In this document: one piece after another, positions 55,644-63,103 of the stretch | Layout of the letters: every line of letters begins with the position of its first letter | Numbering within the stretch: the stretch's first letter is position 1 | Origin: Qipengyuania polymorpha | GTDB lineage: Bacteria > Pseudomonadota > Alphaproteobacteria > Sphingomonadales > Sphingomonadaceae | DNA: 64,000 nt | NCBI RefSeq assembly: GCF_019711435.1 | Contig: NZ_JAIGNK010000001.1 | Coordinates: forward strand, 310,001 to 374,000 | Direction: 5' to 3' | Notes under the pieces: generated by a model | Databases searched by the model: none | What the model saw: the letters and a program-made list of their open reading frames with translations, nothing else | What the model was told of the DNA's origin: nothing | Made by a program: the position numbers and the translations under genes

Positions 55644-55673
55644 CTCCTCCTGACAGGTTCCGGCTACTCGGTG

Positions 55674-55707
55674 GGCGGTCCGTACCTATCGTACGGGCCG
55701 CCTTTTT
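55674..55707 (+). terminator. Terminator after parB
   Basis: GGCGGTCCGTAC (55674-55685) pairs with GTACGGGCCGCC (55691-55702) with one wobble, loop CTATC, then TTTTT. The following bases to 55871 hold nothing I recognise. Confidence 0.9.
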
Positions 55708-55871
55708 CATGTCCAGGTCTGGGCCGGTTGCTGACAGTCCGCTCCCAGGCGACTGCGCAGCAGAAGCAGACGGCAGTCTGCTTGATCGAGACCACCCGCT
55801 CGTGTTCGCTTTGAAAAGGTTCTTGGTGGAGAGGGTCTCGTTTCTATTTCGCTGTGAACAGAAACCTGAGC

Positions 55872-56264
55872 TTACGCCGGTCTTCGCCAATACTTCCCTG
55901 CTATGCGTTCGGCGATAAAGCTGCCAGCAACTACCCCAAACGTGACCCAGATGATGACGCTTGGACCGTGTTTCCCGAAATCAGCCAAGCCGAATGCCAC
56001 CATGGCAAGAAGCGCAGCACCAATCAAAAATGCTGGCCCTGCGATCATGCAGTGAAGCCGACGGCAACGCAAAGCGTTTAACGAGCACGCCGCCCCCATC
56101 CATAGGAACAGCACCGCCGCGATTTCCACCCTCTCGTTCGGTTGCAGAAGTTCTGCGGTAAAGTTTAGGCCGATTAGCGCCGCAAACGGCACGCCCCAGA
56201 TTAGGATGCGGTGCAGACGGTTGGCGGCCAAGTCACGCTTGTTGGTGGCTTCCGCGTTGCTCAT
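55872..56264 (-). CDS. Cysteine-bearing membrane protein of the mercury operon
   Basis: 130 residues with four predicted membrane helices (about 22-40, 47-65, 72-92, 100-118). C60, C67 and C72 lie in or at the mouth of helix 2/3 (AACSLNALRCRRLHC, then AGPAFL), a pattern suited to metal passage. Resembles a family of short membrane proteins with an RC-RxHC-TGP motif, which is not MerC or MerF. Starts by ATGA overlap with the flavoprotein; last gene of the operon. Function inferred only from context. Confidence 0.75.
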   Translation of the reverse strand: MSNAEATNKRDLAANRLHRILIWGVPFAALIGLNFTAELLQPNERVEIAAVLFLWMGAACSLNALRCRRLHCMIAGPAFLIGAALLAMVAFGLADFGKHGPSVIIWVTFGVVAGSFIAERIAGKYWRRPA

Positions 56265-57592
56265 CCCAACATATACCCTGCATCGGAGGCCGCCGTCGGA
56301 TAAGCGAACATGGTAGATTTGATGTCGTCCGCGTTTAGCCCATGGCGCATGGCCAAGCCGAAGATATTGACGAGCTCGTCGGCGTCAGGGCCGACCAAGT
56401 GGGCTCCAAGGATGCGTCCCGTTCCGTTCTCGACCAGCAGCTTGTGGCCGTAGATCTCTTCGTTCAGCCGCCTCGCCGAGAACCAACCAGGGTGCGAGCC
56501 AGCATGCACCGTGAAATCCAGCCCTGCCTCACGCGCCTCGCTTTCCAGCATTCCGACCCTGGCCGCCGGCGGCTCCGTGAAAAGTGCACTTGGCACCCCT
56601 CGATAGTTCGGAGTTCGACCGGTATCATCGAGTATGTTTTCTACCACGACCTTGGCATCGTTACTGGAGACTGGAGTCAGTGGCGGGCCATTTGCAGCAG
56701 CGTCACCTGCCGCGAAGACCTTGGGGTTACTTTGGCTCCGTAGCTGGGCGGTAAGTGCCAAGCGACCCGCGTCACAGGCGACGTCTCCCGCCTCCAGATC
56801 GAGCGAGCCGATCGCAGGGATTCTTCCGGCAGCGTGCACCACCAGGCTCCCTTCGATCCTGCGGTCGCCAGCATGGACGGTCAGCACGTTGCCTTTCTTC
56901 GTTACGCGGTCCACTTCAGCGTCCACAATTTCGATGCCGAGATCATCGAAACTTGGCATGAGCCAATCGACCGTGTCAGGGTCGAAGGCTTTCAGAATGC
57001 GGCCTCGTTGGAAGATTGTGACCTTTGCACCGGCGCGCGCGGCGAGGTGGGCAAATTCTGCGGCAATGTATCCGCCGCCGACGAATACGATCCGATCTGG
57101 AAGGGTTTTGTGTTCTAGGAATGCATCGCTGTGAATCAGCAATTCCTCACCTTCGATCCCAAGCGGCCGAGGCTCTGCTCCCGTTGCGATAAGAGCGTGC
57201 GAGAAACTCAGTTCCCGGTCGCCTATCACGATCCTGTCGGGGCCAGCAAAGCGTGCCGCGCCGTGAAAAGTCGCGACGCCCTTACGCTCGTAGCGAGCTT
57301 CCTGCTTTTCAGGGACGGGGTCGGTAAAGCTGCGCTTGAATGCCTGGAGGTCGGCCCAATCAATTGAAACCGAGCCCTTGATGCCCTTCCCCTTCATTCG
57401 CCTGTATGCCGCGAGCGCTTCCTCTCCGCTCACCATCATCTTTTTCGGGTCGCACCCTCGAAGCGCACATGTGCCACCGTAAGGCCGATAATCGATAACC
57501 GCGCAGCGCTTCCCGGCGTTGGCCATCTGGTGGACCGCGACCTGCGCAGCAGTTCCCGATCCGATGGCGACGAAATCGAAAGCCTCAGCCAT
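56261..57592 (-). CDS. MerA-like FAD disulfide reductase without C-terminal cysteine pair
   Basis: 443 residues. Class I pyridine-nucleotide disulfide oxidoreductase: FAD loop GSGTAA at 11-16, redox pair C42/C47 in GGTCALRGCDPKK, NAD(P) loop GGGYIAAEFAH, second FAD site VFAAGDAA. MerA normally reads GTCVNVGCVPSK here, has an N-terminal NmerA CxxC domain, and ends in a CC pair needed to take Hg(II). All three are absent: the tail is AYPTAASDAGYMLG. So it is MerA-like by context only, and could also reduce another substrate. Overlaps the GDCCVxC gene by 8 bases. Confidence 0.88.
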   Translation of the reverse strand: MAEAFDFVAIGSGTAAQVAVHQMANAGKRCAVIDYRPYGGTCALRGCDPKKMMVSGEEALAAYRRMKGKGIKGSVSIDWADLQAFKRSFTDPVPEKQEARYERKGVATFHGAARFAGPDRIVIGDRELSFSHALIATGAEPRPLGIEGEELLIHSDAFLEHKTLPDRIVFVGGGYIAAEFAHLAARAGAKVTIFQRGRILKAFDPDTVDWLMPSFDDLGIEIVDAEVDRVTKKGNVLTVHAGDRRIEGSLVVHAAGRIPAIGSLDLEAGDVACDAGRLALTAQLRSQSNPKVFAAGDAAANGPPLTPVSSNDAKVVVENILDDTGRTPNYRGVPSALFTEPPAARVGMLESEAREAGLDFTVHAGSHPGWFSARRLNEEIYGHKLLVENGTGRILGAHLVGPDADELVNIFGLAMRHGLNADDIKSTMFAYPTAASDAGYMLG

Positions 57593-57797
57593 GGCAGCAA
57601 TCCCCTTCCTGTATTGGGGGGCAGGGAACGGTGCCGTACGAGCAGAACACGCAGCAATCGCCTTGGAGCGGCTGAAGGCGAACGCCGCAACCCGCGCAGT
57701 TATGGAAGAACAGGCAAGCGTTGGTCGGCATTTCCATGTCCTCCTCATGACCGCATTCGGGACAGCGCAAGCGCGAGATCAGGATCGGATCAGCCAT
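57585..57797 (-). CDS. GDCCVxC-domain small cysteine-rich protein
   Basis: 70 residues with 11 cysteines: CPEC (12-15), C28, C34, C37, GDCCVFC (46-52), C59, and a second GDCC (65-68) at the very end. This is the GDCCVxC (seleno)protein family; in some relatives one Cys is selenocysteine, here all are encoded by Cys codons. Probably a metal- or thiol-relay protein. Overlaps merT by 8 bases and the flavoprotein by 8 bases, so the products are translationally linked. Confidence 0.88.
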   Translation of the reverse strand: MADPILISRLRCPECGHEEDMEMPTNACLFFHNCAGCGVRLQPLQGDCCVFCSYGTVPCPPIQEGDCCHG

Positions 57798-58137
57798 AGA
57801 GGAAGGCACCTGTCAGCAGCGCCGCACCGATGGCAATTCCTATGGCGGTCAGCGCTCGATAAGTCGATGATCCGCATGCACTGTCCGCCGGGCATGTTCG
57901 TGCCTGCCGAAACTGCCAGAGCAAACGGAGGGTCGCAGCGAGAAGAAGAGCCGACGCCAGGGTCAGCAACGGGACGCGATAGGGGGCCAGGACCGGCGAG
58001 ATGCTGCCAAGCCACGCCGAGCCCACACCCACCGACGCGAGCATCAAGGGCAGTGCACAGCATGCAGCTGCCCCGAAGGCTGCAAAGATACCCCCGCCCG
58101 TCGCCAATCCGTTCCACCATGTGCTGATGCCGCGCAT
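57790..58137 (-). CDS. merT: Mercuric ion transport protein MerT
   Basis: 115 residues, three predicted membrane helices. The vicinal pair C26/C27 is in helix 1 (AAACCALPLMLASVG), and a cytoplasmic pair C82/C88 (TCPADSAC) has the spacing of Tn501 MerT C76/C82. Imports Hg(II). No MerP is encoded beside it, so Hg(II) must reach it differently. AAAGGACG precedes the start; first gene of the operon. Confidence 0.92.
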   Translation of the reverse strand: MRGISTWWNGLATGGGIFAAFGAAACCALPLMLASVGVGSAWLGSISPVLAPYRVPLLTLASALLLAATLRLLWQFRQARTCPADSACGSSTYRALTAIGIAIGAALLTGAFLYG

Positions 58138-58171
58138 CGATCGTCCTTTTGCAAACCTCGATTCGCATACC

Positions 58172-58202
58172 TATTTACAGTCTGTAGCAACTACAGACTC
58201 AA
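58172..58202 (-). promoter_or_regulatory. MerR-type promoter and operator of the mer operon
   Basis: Minus strand TTGAGT (58197-58202), spacer of exactly 19 bases, then TAAATA (58172-58177). The spacer is mostly filled by a perfect 9-bp palindrome AGTCTGTAG-CAA-CTACAGACT (58179-58199). A 19-base spacer with a dyad inside is the hallmark of MerR-controlled promoters, where MerR untwists the DNA when metal is bound. Confidence 0.92.
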
Positions 58203-58212
58203 GAGGTTGGCT

Positions 58213-58602
58213 TTGAAAATTGGCGAAGTGGCGAAGCGGACCGGGTGTAACATCGAGACAATCCGGTATTACGAACGGATAGGCGTTATCGATGCTCCGC
58301 CGAGAAGGGGCGCCTACCGCGACTATGGTCCTCACGACACGGAGCGCCTCCGCTTCATTCGGCGCGCGCGCGAACTCGGATTTTCCCTCGAAGAGGTGCG
58401 GGCATTGCTTGACTTAACGCCAGGTCAGGAAGTGCGTTGCGATGAGGTGCAATCGATCGCCGAACAGCACCTCGCAAACATCCGTGCGAAGCGGGCCGAC
58501 CTTGAGCGTATGGAGAACGCTCTCGCTAAACTGATCGAGCAATGTGGCACCACGAGCAATGATCGGTGCCCGGTATTGGAAAGCCTCGCGGGCGAAGGCT
58601 AG
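58213..58602 (+). CDS. merR: Mercury-responsive regulator MerR
   Basis: 129 residues. Winged HTH (MKIGEVAKRTGCNIETIRYYERIGVI), dimerisation helix and metal loop. Cysteines C76, C111 and C119 have the spacing (35 and 8) close to the three Hg-binding cysteines of Tn501 MerR (C82, C117, C126). TTG 58213 is preferred (6 bases after AAGAGG) over TTG 58207, which touches it. Divergent from merT with the operator between. Confidence 0.92.
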   Translation: MKIGEVAKRTGCNIETIRYYERIGVIDAPPRRGAYRDYGPHDTERLRFIRRARELGFSLEEVRALLDLTPGQEVRCDEVQSIAEQHLANIRAKRADLERMENALAKLIEQCGTTSNDRCPVLESLAGEG

Positions 58603-58752
58603 CCCAGCGAATTCAAGCTACAGACCAACGGGTTTCCACCCAGCACTCAAAATTGGCGCAGCCTGCCGGATCAGAAAAGCAATCGGTCCGCTTTCGGGCA
58701 CCTTGCAATGTGCGGCCTACGACCAGAATTGGGGCGCAAAGCCGACATCGAA

Positions 58753-58822
58753 GCTAAGAGGAGAGTGAGCTTCCTGATTCCTGAACCCGGACACGTCCGT
58801 TCCGGTGATCAGGAGACGATCG
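58753..58822 (+). promoter_or_regulatory. Leader shared by island genes, copy B
   Basis: GCTAAGAGGAGAG (58753-58765), TGAGCTTC, ATTCCTGAACCCGG and finally TCAGGAGACG before the ardC ATG. Copy A (49243) shares these words in the same order. Bases 58603-58752 hold nothing I recognise. Confidence 0.5.
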
Positions 58823-59752
58823 ATGACCAAGTCCCGCCGCACCGCTTCAGTTTCTCCAGCCGGACGCATCACTGCCGCCATCATTGAAAAGCTCGAAGAG
58901 GGCACCAAGCCCTGGGTCAAGCCGTGGCGTGGCTTGCCGGTTTCGCGCCCCTTGCGTTGCTGCGGGACGCCCTATCGCGGCATGAACACCTTTTGGTTGT
59001 GTATGGTGGCCGATGCCTGCGGATACACCTCTCCCTACTGGATGACATACCGCCAGAGTCAGAAGCTCGGTGGTCAGGTCCGCAAAGGCGAGAAGTCGAC
59101 CATCGCGATCTTCTACAAGAGCTACACAAAGGAAGTTGAAACCGCTGACGGCGGGCAGGACACGGAGAACCGTCGCGTGCTGAAGGCCTATTCGGTATTC
59201 AACGCCGACCAGTGCGATGGCCTTTCCGAATTCTACCATCCCAAGCCTCTGGTTGCCGCGCTTGAGCCCGAAGGCCGCGAAGAGCGGCTCGATGCCTTCT
59301 TCGCCCGGATCGAGGCAAACCTGCGGCATCACGGCGCGCAAGCATACTACGAGCCGCTGCGCGACCGCGTCACCATGCCGCCTGTTGAACTCTTCGAAGC
59401 CTATGACCACTACTATGCGACACTCGCGCATGAGCTGTCGCACTGGACGGGGCATTCCTCGCGGCTCGATCGCGATCTCAAGAACCGCTTCGGTAGCGAT
59501 GCCTATGCCGCTGAAGAACTGATCGCCGAGCTATCGTCTGCCATTCTTGGCGCTGAACTGGGCCTTCCGGTCACCCACCTCGACCATCATGCGAGCTATA
59601 TCGCGTCTTGGCTCAAGATCCTCAAATCGGACGAGCGCGCGATCCTGACCGCGGCAGCAAAGGCCGAGGAGGCAGCCACCTTGCTGCTCGAACTGGGTGA
59701 ATTCCAATCAACTGAAGGCGAGACCGACGTCGATTTGGCTAGTGCAGCCTAA
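58823..59752 (+). CDS. ardC: ArdC-type antirestriction metalloprotein
   Basis: 309 residues. An N-terminal ArdC/DUF1738 single-strand DNA-binding domain (RITAAIIEKLEEGTKPWVKPW ... YRGMNTFWL) and a C-terminal zincin-like domain with HELSHWTGH (H203-E204-x2-H207...H211) and a downstream Glu in EELIAELSSA. ArdC proteins protect incoming DNA from restriction. ATG 58823 (MTKSRRTAS) after AGGAGACG. Confidence 0.92.
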   Translation: MTKSRRTASVSPAGRITAAIIEKLEEGTKPWVKPWRGLPVSRPLRCCGTPYRGMNTFWLCMVADACGYTSPYWMTYRQSQKLGGQVRKGEKSTIAIFYKSYTKEVETADGGQDTENRRVLKAYSVFNADQCDGLSEFYHPKPLVAALEPEGREERLDAFFARIEANLRHHGAQAYYEPLRDRVTMPPVELFEAYDHYYATLAHELSHWTGHSSRLDRDLKNRFGSDAYAAEELIAELSSAILGAELGLPVTHLDHHASYIASWLKILKSDERAILTAAAKAEEAATLLLELGEFQSTEGETDVDLASAA

Positions 59753-59763
59753 GGAGCGGTGAG

Positions 59764-60192
59764 ATGGGACGTTCCGTCAGCTATCCGACCGGCTCATTGG
59801 TAGCCTTTCGCCTGCTCGATGACGGCGAAGACGACGATGCGGACTGGGTCTATGAGTGCCTCGTCGACGAGATCATCGATACCACAAAGGCAGCCTTTCC
59901 ATCCTTCGAGACCTTCGATGGATGGCGCGGTCGCGAGGACCGTATCCTTCTGCGCAACGCCTTCGCCGATTGCGGGATATCGACCTATTGCGGGCTTGCC
60001 GCGATCTGGCTCGCCCCTCGCGATGATGCTCGCTTTTGGGAAGCTGACTTCTCTCACCCGCGCGCGGCCCGTGCGCGCCACTGGATCGCCCAAGTGGCGC
60101 CGCGTTTCGAACGAATGTTCGGCGAACTCAAAATGGTCGGGCGTTTCTCGAACGGAGAGGCGATCTTCGAACGCCAGAAATCTTGCATTTGA
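59764..60192 (+). CDS. Hypothetical protein of the ardC cluster
   Basis: 142 residues, Asp/Glu and Trp-rich (DDGEDDDADWVYECLVDEII; FDGWRGREDRILL). No known family recognised. AAGGAGCGGTGAG before the ATG; 11 bases after ardC, so co-transcribed. Similar proteins travel with ardC in sphingomonad elements (recollection, unverified). Confidence 0.75.
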   Translation: MGRSVSYPTGSLVAFRLLDDGEDDDADWVYECLVDEIIDTTKAAFPSFETFDGWRGREDRILLRNAFADCGISTYCGLAAIWLAPRDDARFWEADFSHPRAARARHWIAQVAPRFERMFGELKMVGRFSNGEAIFERQKSCI

Positions 60193-60231
60193 GGGACAAT
60201 TGTGTATATCTTGCACATGAAAGGACAGGCT

Positions 60232-60609
60232 ATGGCGACGAAGCCACTCGAATTGCAGCCCGACGATGGCAAGGTCCTCACCTCTGCTATCGCGCGCATC
60301 GCCGAGTTCTGGGGCCTCACCAATCCCAAGCTTGGTGCAATCCTCGGTGTATCGGAATCGACCGCCTCACGCCTGCGCTCGGGCAAGGCCCAGCTCGACC
60401 CTCAATCGAAGTCTTTCGAAGCTGCTCAGTTCCTCCTGCGACTGTTCCGCTCGCTCGACGCTCTGCTCGGGAGCGACGACATGTCTGCGCGCGCGTGGCT
60501 GACGACCGCCAATCTCGATCTCGATGCGCGTCCGATCGATCTCGTCGACAGCTTCAAGGGTCTCATCACCGTTTGCGACTATGTGGACGCCCACCGCGCT
60601 CGCGTCTGA
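60232..60609 (+). CDS. Xre/MbcA/ParS family antitoxin
   Basis: 125 residues. N-terminal HTH (EFWGLTNPKLGAILGVSESTASRLRSG) and a C-terminal toxin-binding (DUF2384-like) part with ARAWLTTANLDLDARPIDLV. Pairs with the RES gene that overlaps it by 29 bases, the normal antitoxin-first order. Start 60232 after AAAGGACAGGCT. ATCTTGCA is repeated at 60180 and 60208, a possible operator. Confidence 0.9.
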   Translation: MATKPLELQPDDGKVLTSAIARIAEFWGLTNPKLGAILGVSESTASRLRSGKAQLDPQSKSFEAAQFLLRLFRSLDALLGSDDMSARAWLTTANLDLDARPIDLVDSFKGLITVCDYVDAHRARV

Positions 60610-61309
60610 GTTCCGCCGCTACCGCCGGACGGTATGGCGGGTAGTCGAAGCACAGCATCGCATCTCGACCAATCGATTGACCTCCGACCTTGGCGAGCAA
60701 CAGCGGCTTGAAGAACTGGCAGATAGCGCCAAGCCGGACTTGCCGAAGTCCGCGCACGGGTTGCACTATCTCCTTGCTTCACCCTTTCGCTATGGCCACA
60801 CGGTTGCCAGCCGGTTTCGCCGAGCGAACGAGCGGCCCGGGATATTCTACGCAAGCGAAGCCGAAAGCACTGCGATTACCGAAACCGCCTACTGGCGGCT
60901 CAAGTTTTACAGCCGCTCGCCGGGCTTCGTTCCGGGCAATCGGACCAGCGAGCACCTGAGCTTTTCCGTGCCCATATCGGTCACGCGGCTGACAGATACG
61001 ACCAGAGCGCCGCTTAAGGTCGATGCCAACCGATGGCTTGACCCGGACAACTACTCGCACTGCCAGGACCTTGCTGCGTCGGTGCGCGAAGCGGGCGGTC
61101 AGGCCATTCGGGCATGCTCCGCGCGTGACCCGGACGGCATCAACTTGGCATTGCTCGATCCGGCCGGCTTTGCGAAGTCGGAACCAGATCACGGTCGGGG
61201 GTGGCACTTGCGTCACGAGGGAGACCGACTAACTGCGATCGCGGCTTTCCCGCACGCGGAAGTGCTCGCCTTCACGCCGGTGCAGTTTGGCCTCCAAGAG
61301 CGCTCCTGA
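60581..61309 (+). CDS. RES domain toxin
   Basis: 242 residues from ATG 60581 (MWTPTALASEFRRYRRTVWRVVE), the usual start of this toxin group. RES toxins degrade or modify NAD+. Conserved R in RVVEAQHRIS, Y in FYASEAESTAITETAYWRL, and the ending region LLDPAGFAK. Overlaps the antitoxin gene, ensuring coupled synthesis. Confidence 0.88.
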   Translation: MWTPTALASEFRRYRRTVWRVVEAQHRISTNRLTSDLGEQQRLEELADSAKPDLPKSAHGLHYLLASPFRYGHTVASRFRRANERPGIFYASEAESTAITETAYWRLKFYSRSPGFVPGNRTSEHLSFSVPISVTRLTDTTRAPLKVDANRWLDPDNYSHCQDLAASVREAGGQAIRACSARDPDGINLALLDPAGFAKSEPDHGRGWHLRHEGDRLTAIAAFPHAEVLAFTPVQFGLQERS

Positions 61310-61580
61310 GTCGATCCGGGACTCCTCCGAGACAACTCCAGCACCACCCCGGCACTATCCAGCACGAACCTGTTCGCTGGTCCTCGTGCCCTGGACCGGT
61401 CAGGTCCCACCGCAACCCGCGCAAGGCTGCGGCCCGTGTGGCCCGCGCTAGCCTTGCCTTGCGGGGTTTCCCGCTGTCGCGGTGCGGCGTTCCCTTGTCC
61501 CGGTCCTTGTCGGGCACGGCGAACAGGCCCGCGCGGAAATTCCTCTGCCGGCATTCGCCGGTCTCAGGAGGACTACCGAT
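61310..61580. other. Structured leader before the DUF2493 gene
   Basis: 271 bases, very G/C-rich with many short inverted words (TTGTCGGGCAC, GGCCCGCGCG, GCCGGCATTCGCCGG) and TCAGGAGGAC as ribosome site. Open in the + frame in part, but the codon pattern is not protein-like. Confidence 0.5.
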
Positions 61581-62513
61581 ATGTATGACAGTTTCGCCAG
61601 CCAGCTTGCGGGCCTCGATCTATCCGGCTTCTCAATCACGCCCGCCCCTTTCAACGAATGCGACTTTCCATGTGAGGATGCCATGGCTCACACGCTGGGA
61701 GCGGTATGGTCCGATCTCTTTGCGCTGTTCGCCGACACCGCGCTCGAAGCCGACGCCGAAGATCTCGCTTGGGGCTTCGTCAATCTCTTCCACCGCGCTG
61801 CCAGCCGCAAGTCGGCCCAGGTGGATCGGGCCTCGGATGAAATCCGTGCCCTGTTGGCATCCGCCGACGGCTCCGAGGTGCATTCGTCGAACCTTGAGGA
61901 GCAGACCCTGCGCGCGCAGTCGGCTGAAGCCAGCATGCAGGCCTTCGAGCAGATGCGCGAGGTTGCAGCAGGGCTCTACCGAGACGAAACCGGGTCTTCG
62001 TGGAAGCCCGTTTCGGGATCGCGTGCGCGCCATTCCAAGAACTTGACTTCCGCCGTGATCGATGCCCGTGATTTCCTGCGCGTGCGCAAGGAACGCCGTC
62101 AGGCTGCACATTCGCCCGAGGGTACTCCGGTGGTTTTCGCCGGTGGCCGCAACCGCTTCGAAAGCGAGGCCGAGGCCAAGACCTACGCTGCCAACATCTG
62201 GGCTACACTCGACAGGGTGCGCGAGGTTGTTCCTGACCTGTTTCTCGTGCACGGCGGCGACGGCAAGGGAGCCGACAGACTGGCCGCATCCTGGGCCGAG
62301 CGTCACGAAGTGCAGCAACTGACATTCGGGCTTGAACGCCGTCTCGGGGCTCGCGCAGGGTTCAAGCGCAACGAGCTAATGCTCGGTCTTAACCCTCGCT
62401 ACGTGGTGGCATTTCCGGGCAATGGCGTGACCGAACGCCTTGTCATCGAGGCCAAGAAGCAGCGTATCACGGTTGTTGATCGTCGCGGGCCATTAGGCAG
62501 CTGTCCCGGGTGA
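61581..62513 (+). CDS. DUF2493 / SLOG-like protein
   Basis: 310 residues. The N-terminal half is helical and unknown; the C-terminal half is DUF2493, a SLOG/Rossmann-like fold: VVFAGGRN, VHGGDGKGADRLAASWA and NELMLGLNPRYVVAFPGNGVTE. SLOG proteins bind nucleotides or their derivatives. ATG 61581 after CAGGAGGACTACCGAT. Element-borne and conserved, role unknown. Confidence 0.85.
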   Translation: MYDSFASQLAGLDLSGFSITPAPFNECDFPCEDAMAHTLGAVWSDLFALFADTALEADAEDLAWGFVNLFHRAASRKSAQVDRASDEIRALLASADGSEVHSSNLEEQTLRAQSAEASMQAFEQMREVAAGLYRDETGSSWKPVSGSRARHSKNLTSAVIDARDFLRVRKERRQAAHSPEGTPVVFAGGRNRFESEAEAKTYAANIWATLDRVREVVPDLFLVHGGDGKGADRLAASWAERHEVQQLTFGLERRLGARAGFKRNELMLGLNPRYVVAFPGNGVTERLVIEAKKQRITVVDRRGPLGSCPG

Positions 62514-62560
62514 GCGTGCGAGGCCCGCTCGGCGTTTTCGCGCTTGCTTCCGGTCACCAG

Positions 62561-62590
62561 AAAAAAGGGCGGCCCCATTTGGAGCCGCCC
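62561..62590 (-). terminator. Minus-strand terminator with no gene before it
   Basis: GGGCGGC (62567-62573) pairs with GCCGCCC (62584-62590), loop of about 10 bases with two inner pairs. On the minus strand the stem is followed by TTTTTT (62561-62566). No protein gene on the minus strand feeds it; see the finding on a possible small RNA. Confidence 0.6.
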
Positions 62591-62833
62591 ATAAGGAGAG
62601 AACTCATTGCATTGCTGCTCCGAGCCCTTCGGGTCGCGAAGCTGACATAGCACTTAATCTCTTTGAGTCGATTGTAGAGTAACGACAGGCCCGAATAGAT
62701 ACGCTTTCGAACAATTTCGTTGCGTATCTGAGCGCCTCTGAAGCTACTCCCTTGTGGATGGATATGCTTGTTTATTGCAGCGGTGTGGCACTTATCGTTC
62801 CCGCATCTGATTTGCCACGCTACAAGATTTCCA
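62591..62833. other. Gene-free stretch with possible minus-strand RNA
   Basis: About 240 bases between DUF2493 (with the terminator) and the next gene. Less G/C-rich than its surroundings; no ORF on either strand is convincing. On the minus strand it leads into the terminator at 62561-62590. Confidence 0.4.
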
Positions 62834-63103
62834 ATGCAACTCGATGATCTTCTCGTTCGCTACTTTGCCTCGACCAATATGGCTGAGATAGCACCCGACA
62901 CTTTGGCAGCCGGGATTGAGCATTGCCGGGTCGACCTTGGCCTCGAAGAGGACAGGGGCAAGCGCTTTGCACTGTGGTCGTTCCTGCACATGTTCGGTTC
63001 TGCCCCCGACCTCGACGTGGCGTTCGAGAACGAGGAAGACCGGGAAGCAGCCCGCAACTTGATGGATCTCCTGGCAGCATCGGAAAGCGACGGCGAAAGC
63101 TGA
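62834..63103 (+). CDS. Hypothetical element protein
   Basis: 89 residues, acidic and helical: MQLDDLLVRYFASTNMAEIAP...GKRFALWSFLHMFGSAPDLDVAFENEEDREAARNLMD. Looks like a conserved small protein of sphingomonad plasmids and ICEs; function unknown. The start at 62834 removes an unconserved 22-residue extension. Confidence 0.75.
   Translation: MQLDDLLVRYFASTNMAEIAPDTLAAGIEHCRVDLGLEEDRGKRFALWSFLHMFGSAPDLDVAFENEEDREAARNLMDLLAASESDGES

Noticed and set aside
56261..57592. Calling the flavoprotein a canonical mercuric reductase (merA)
   Set aside because: The active site reads GTCALRGCDPKK and the C-terminal cysteine pair and NmerA domain are missing; it is listed as MerA-like only by context.
62399..62653. 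84-codon minus-strand frame over the orphan terminator
   Set aside because: It runs straight through the terminator hairpin and into the DUF2493 gene, lacks a ribosome site and has no protein-like pattern.
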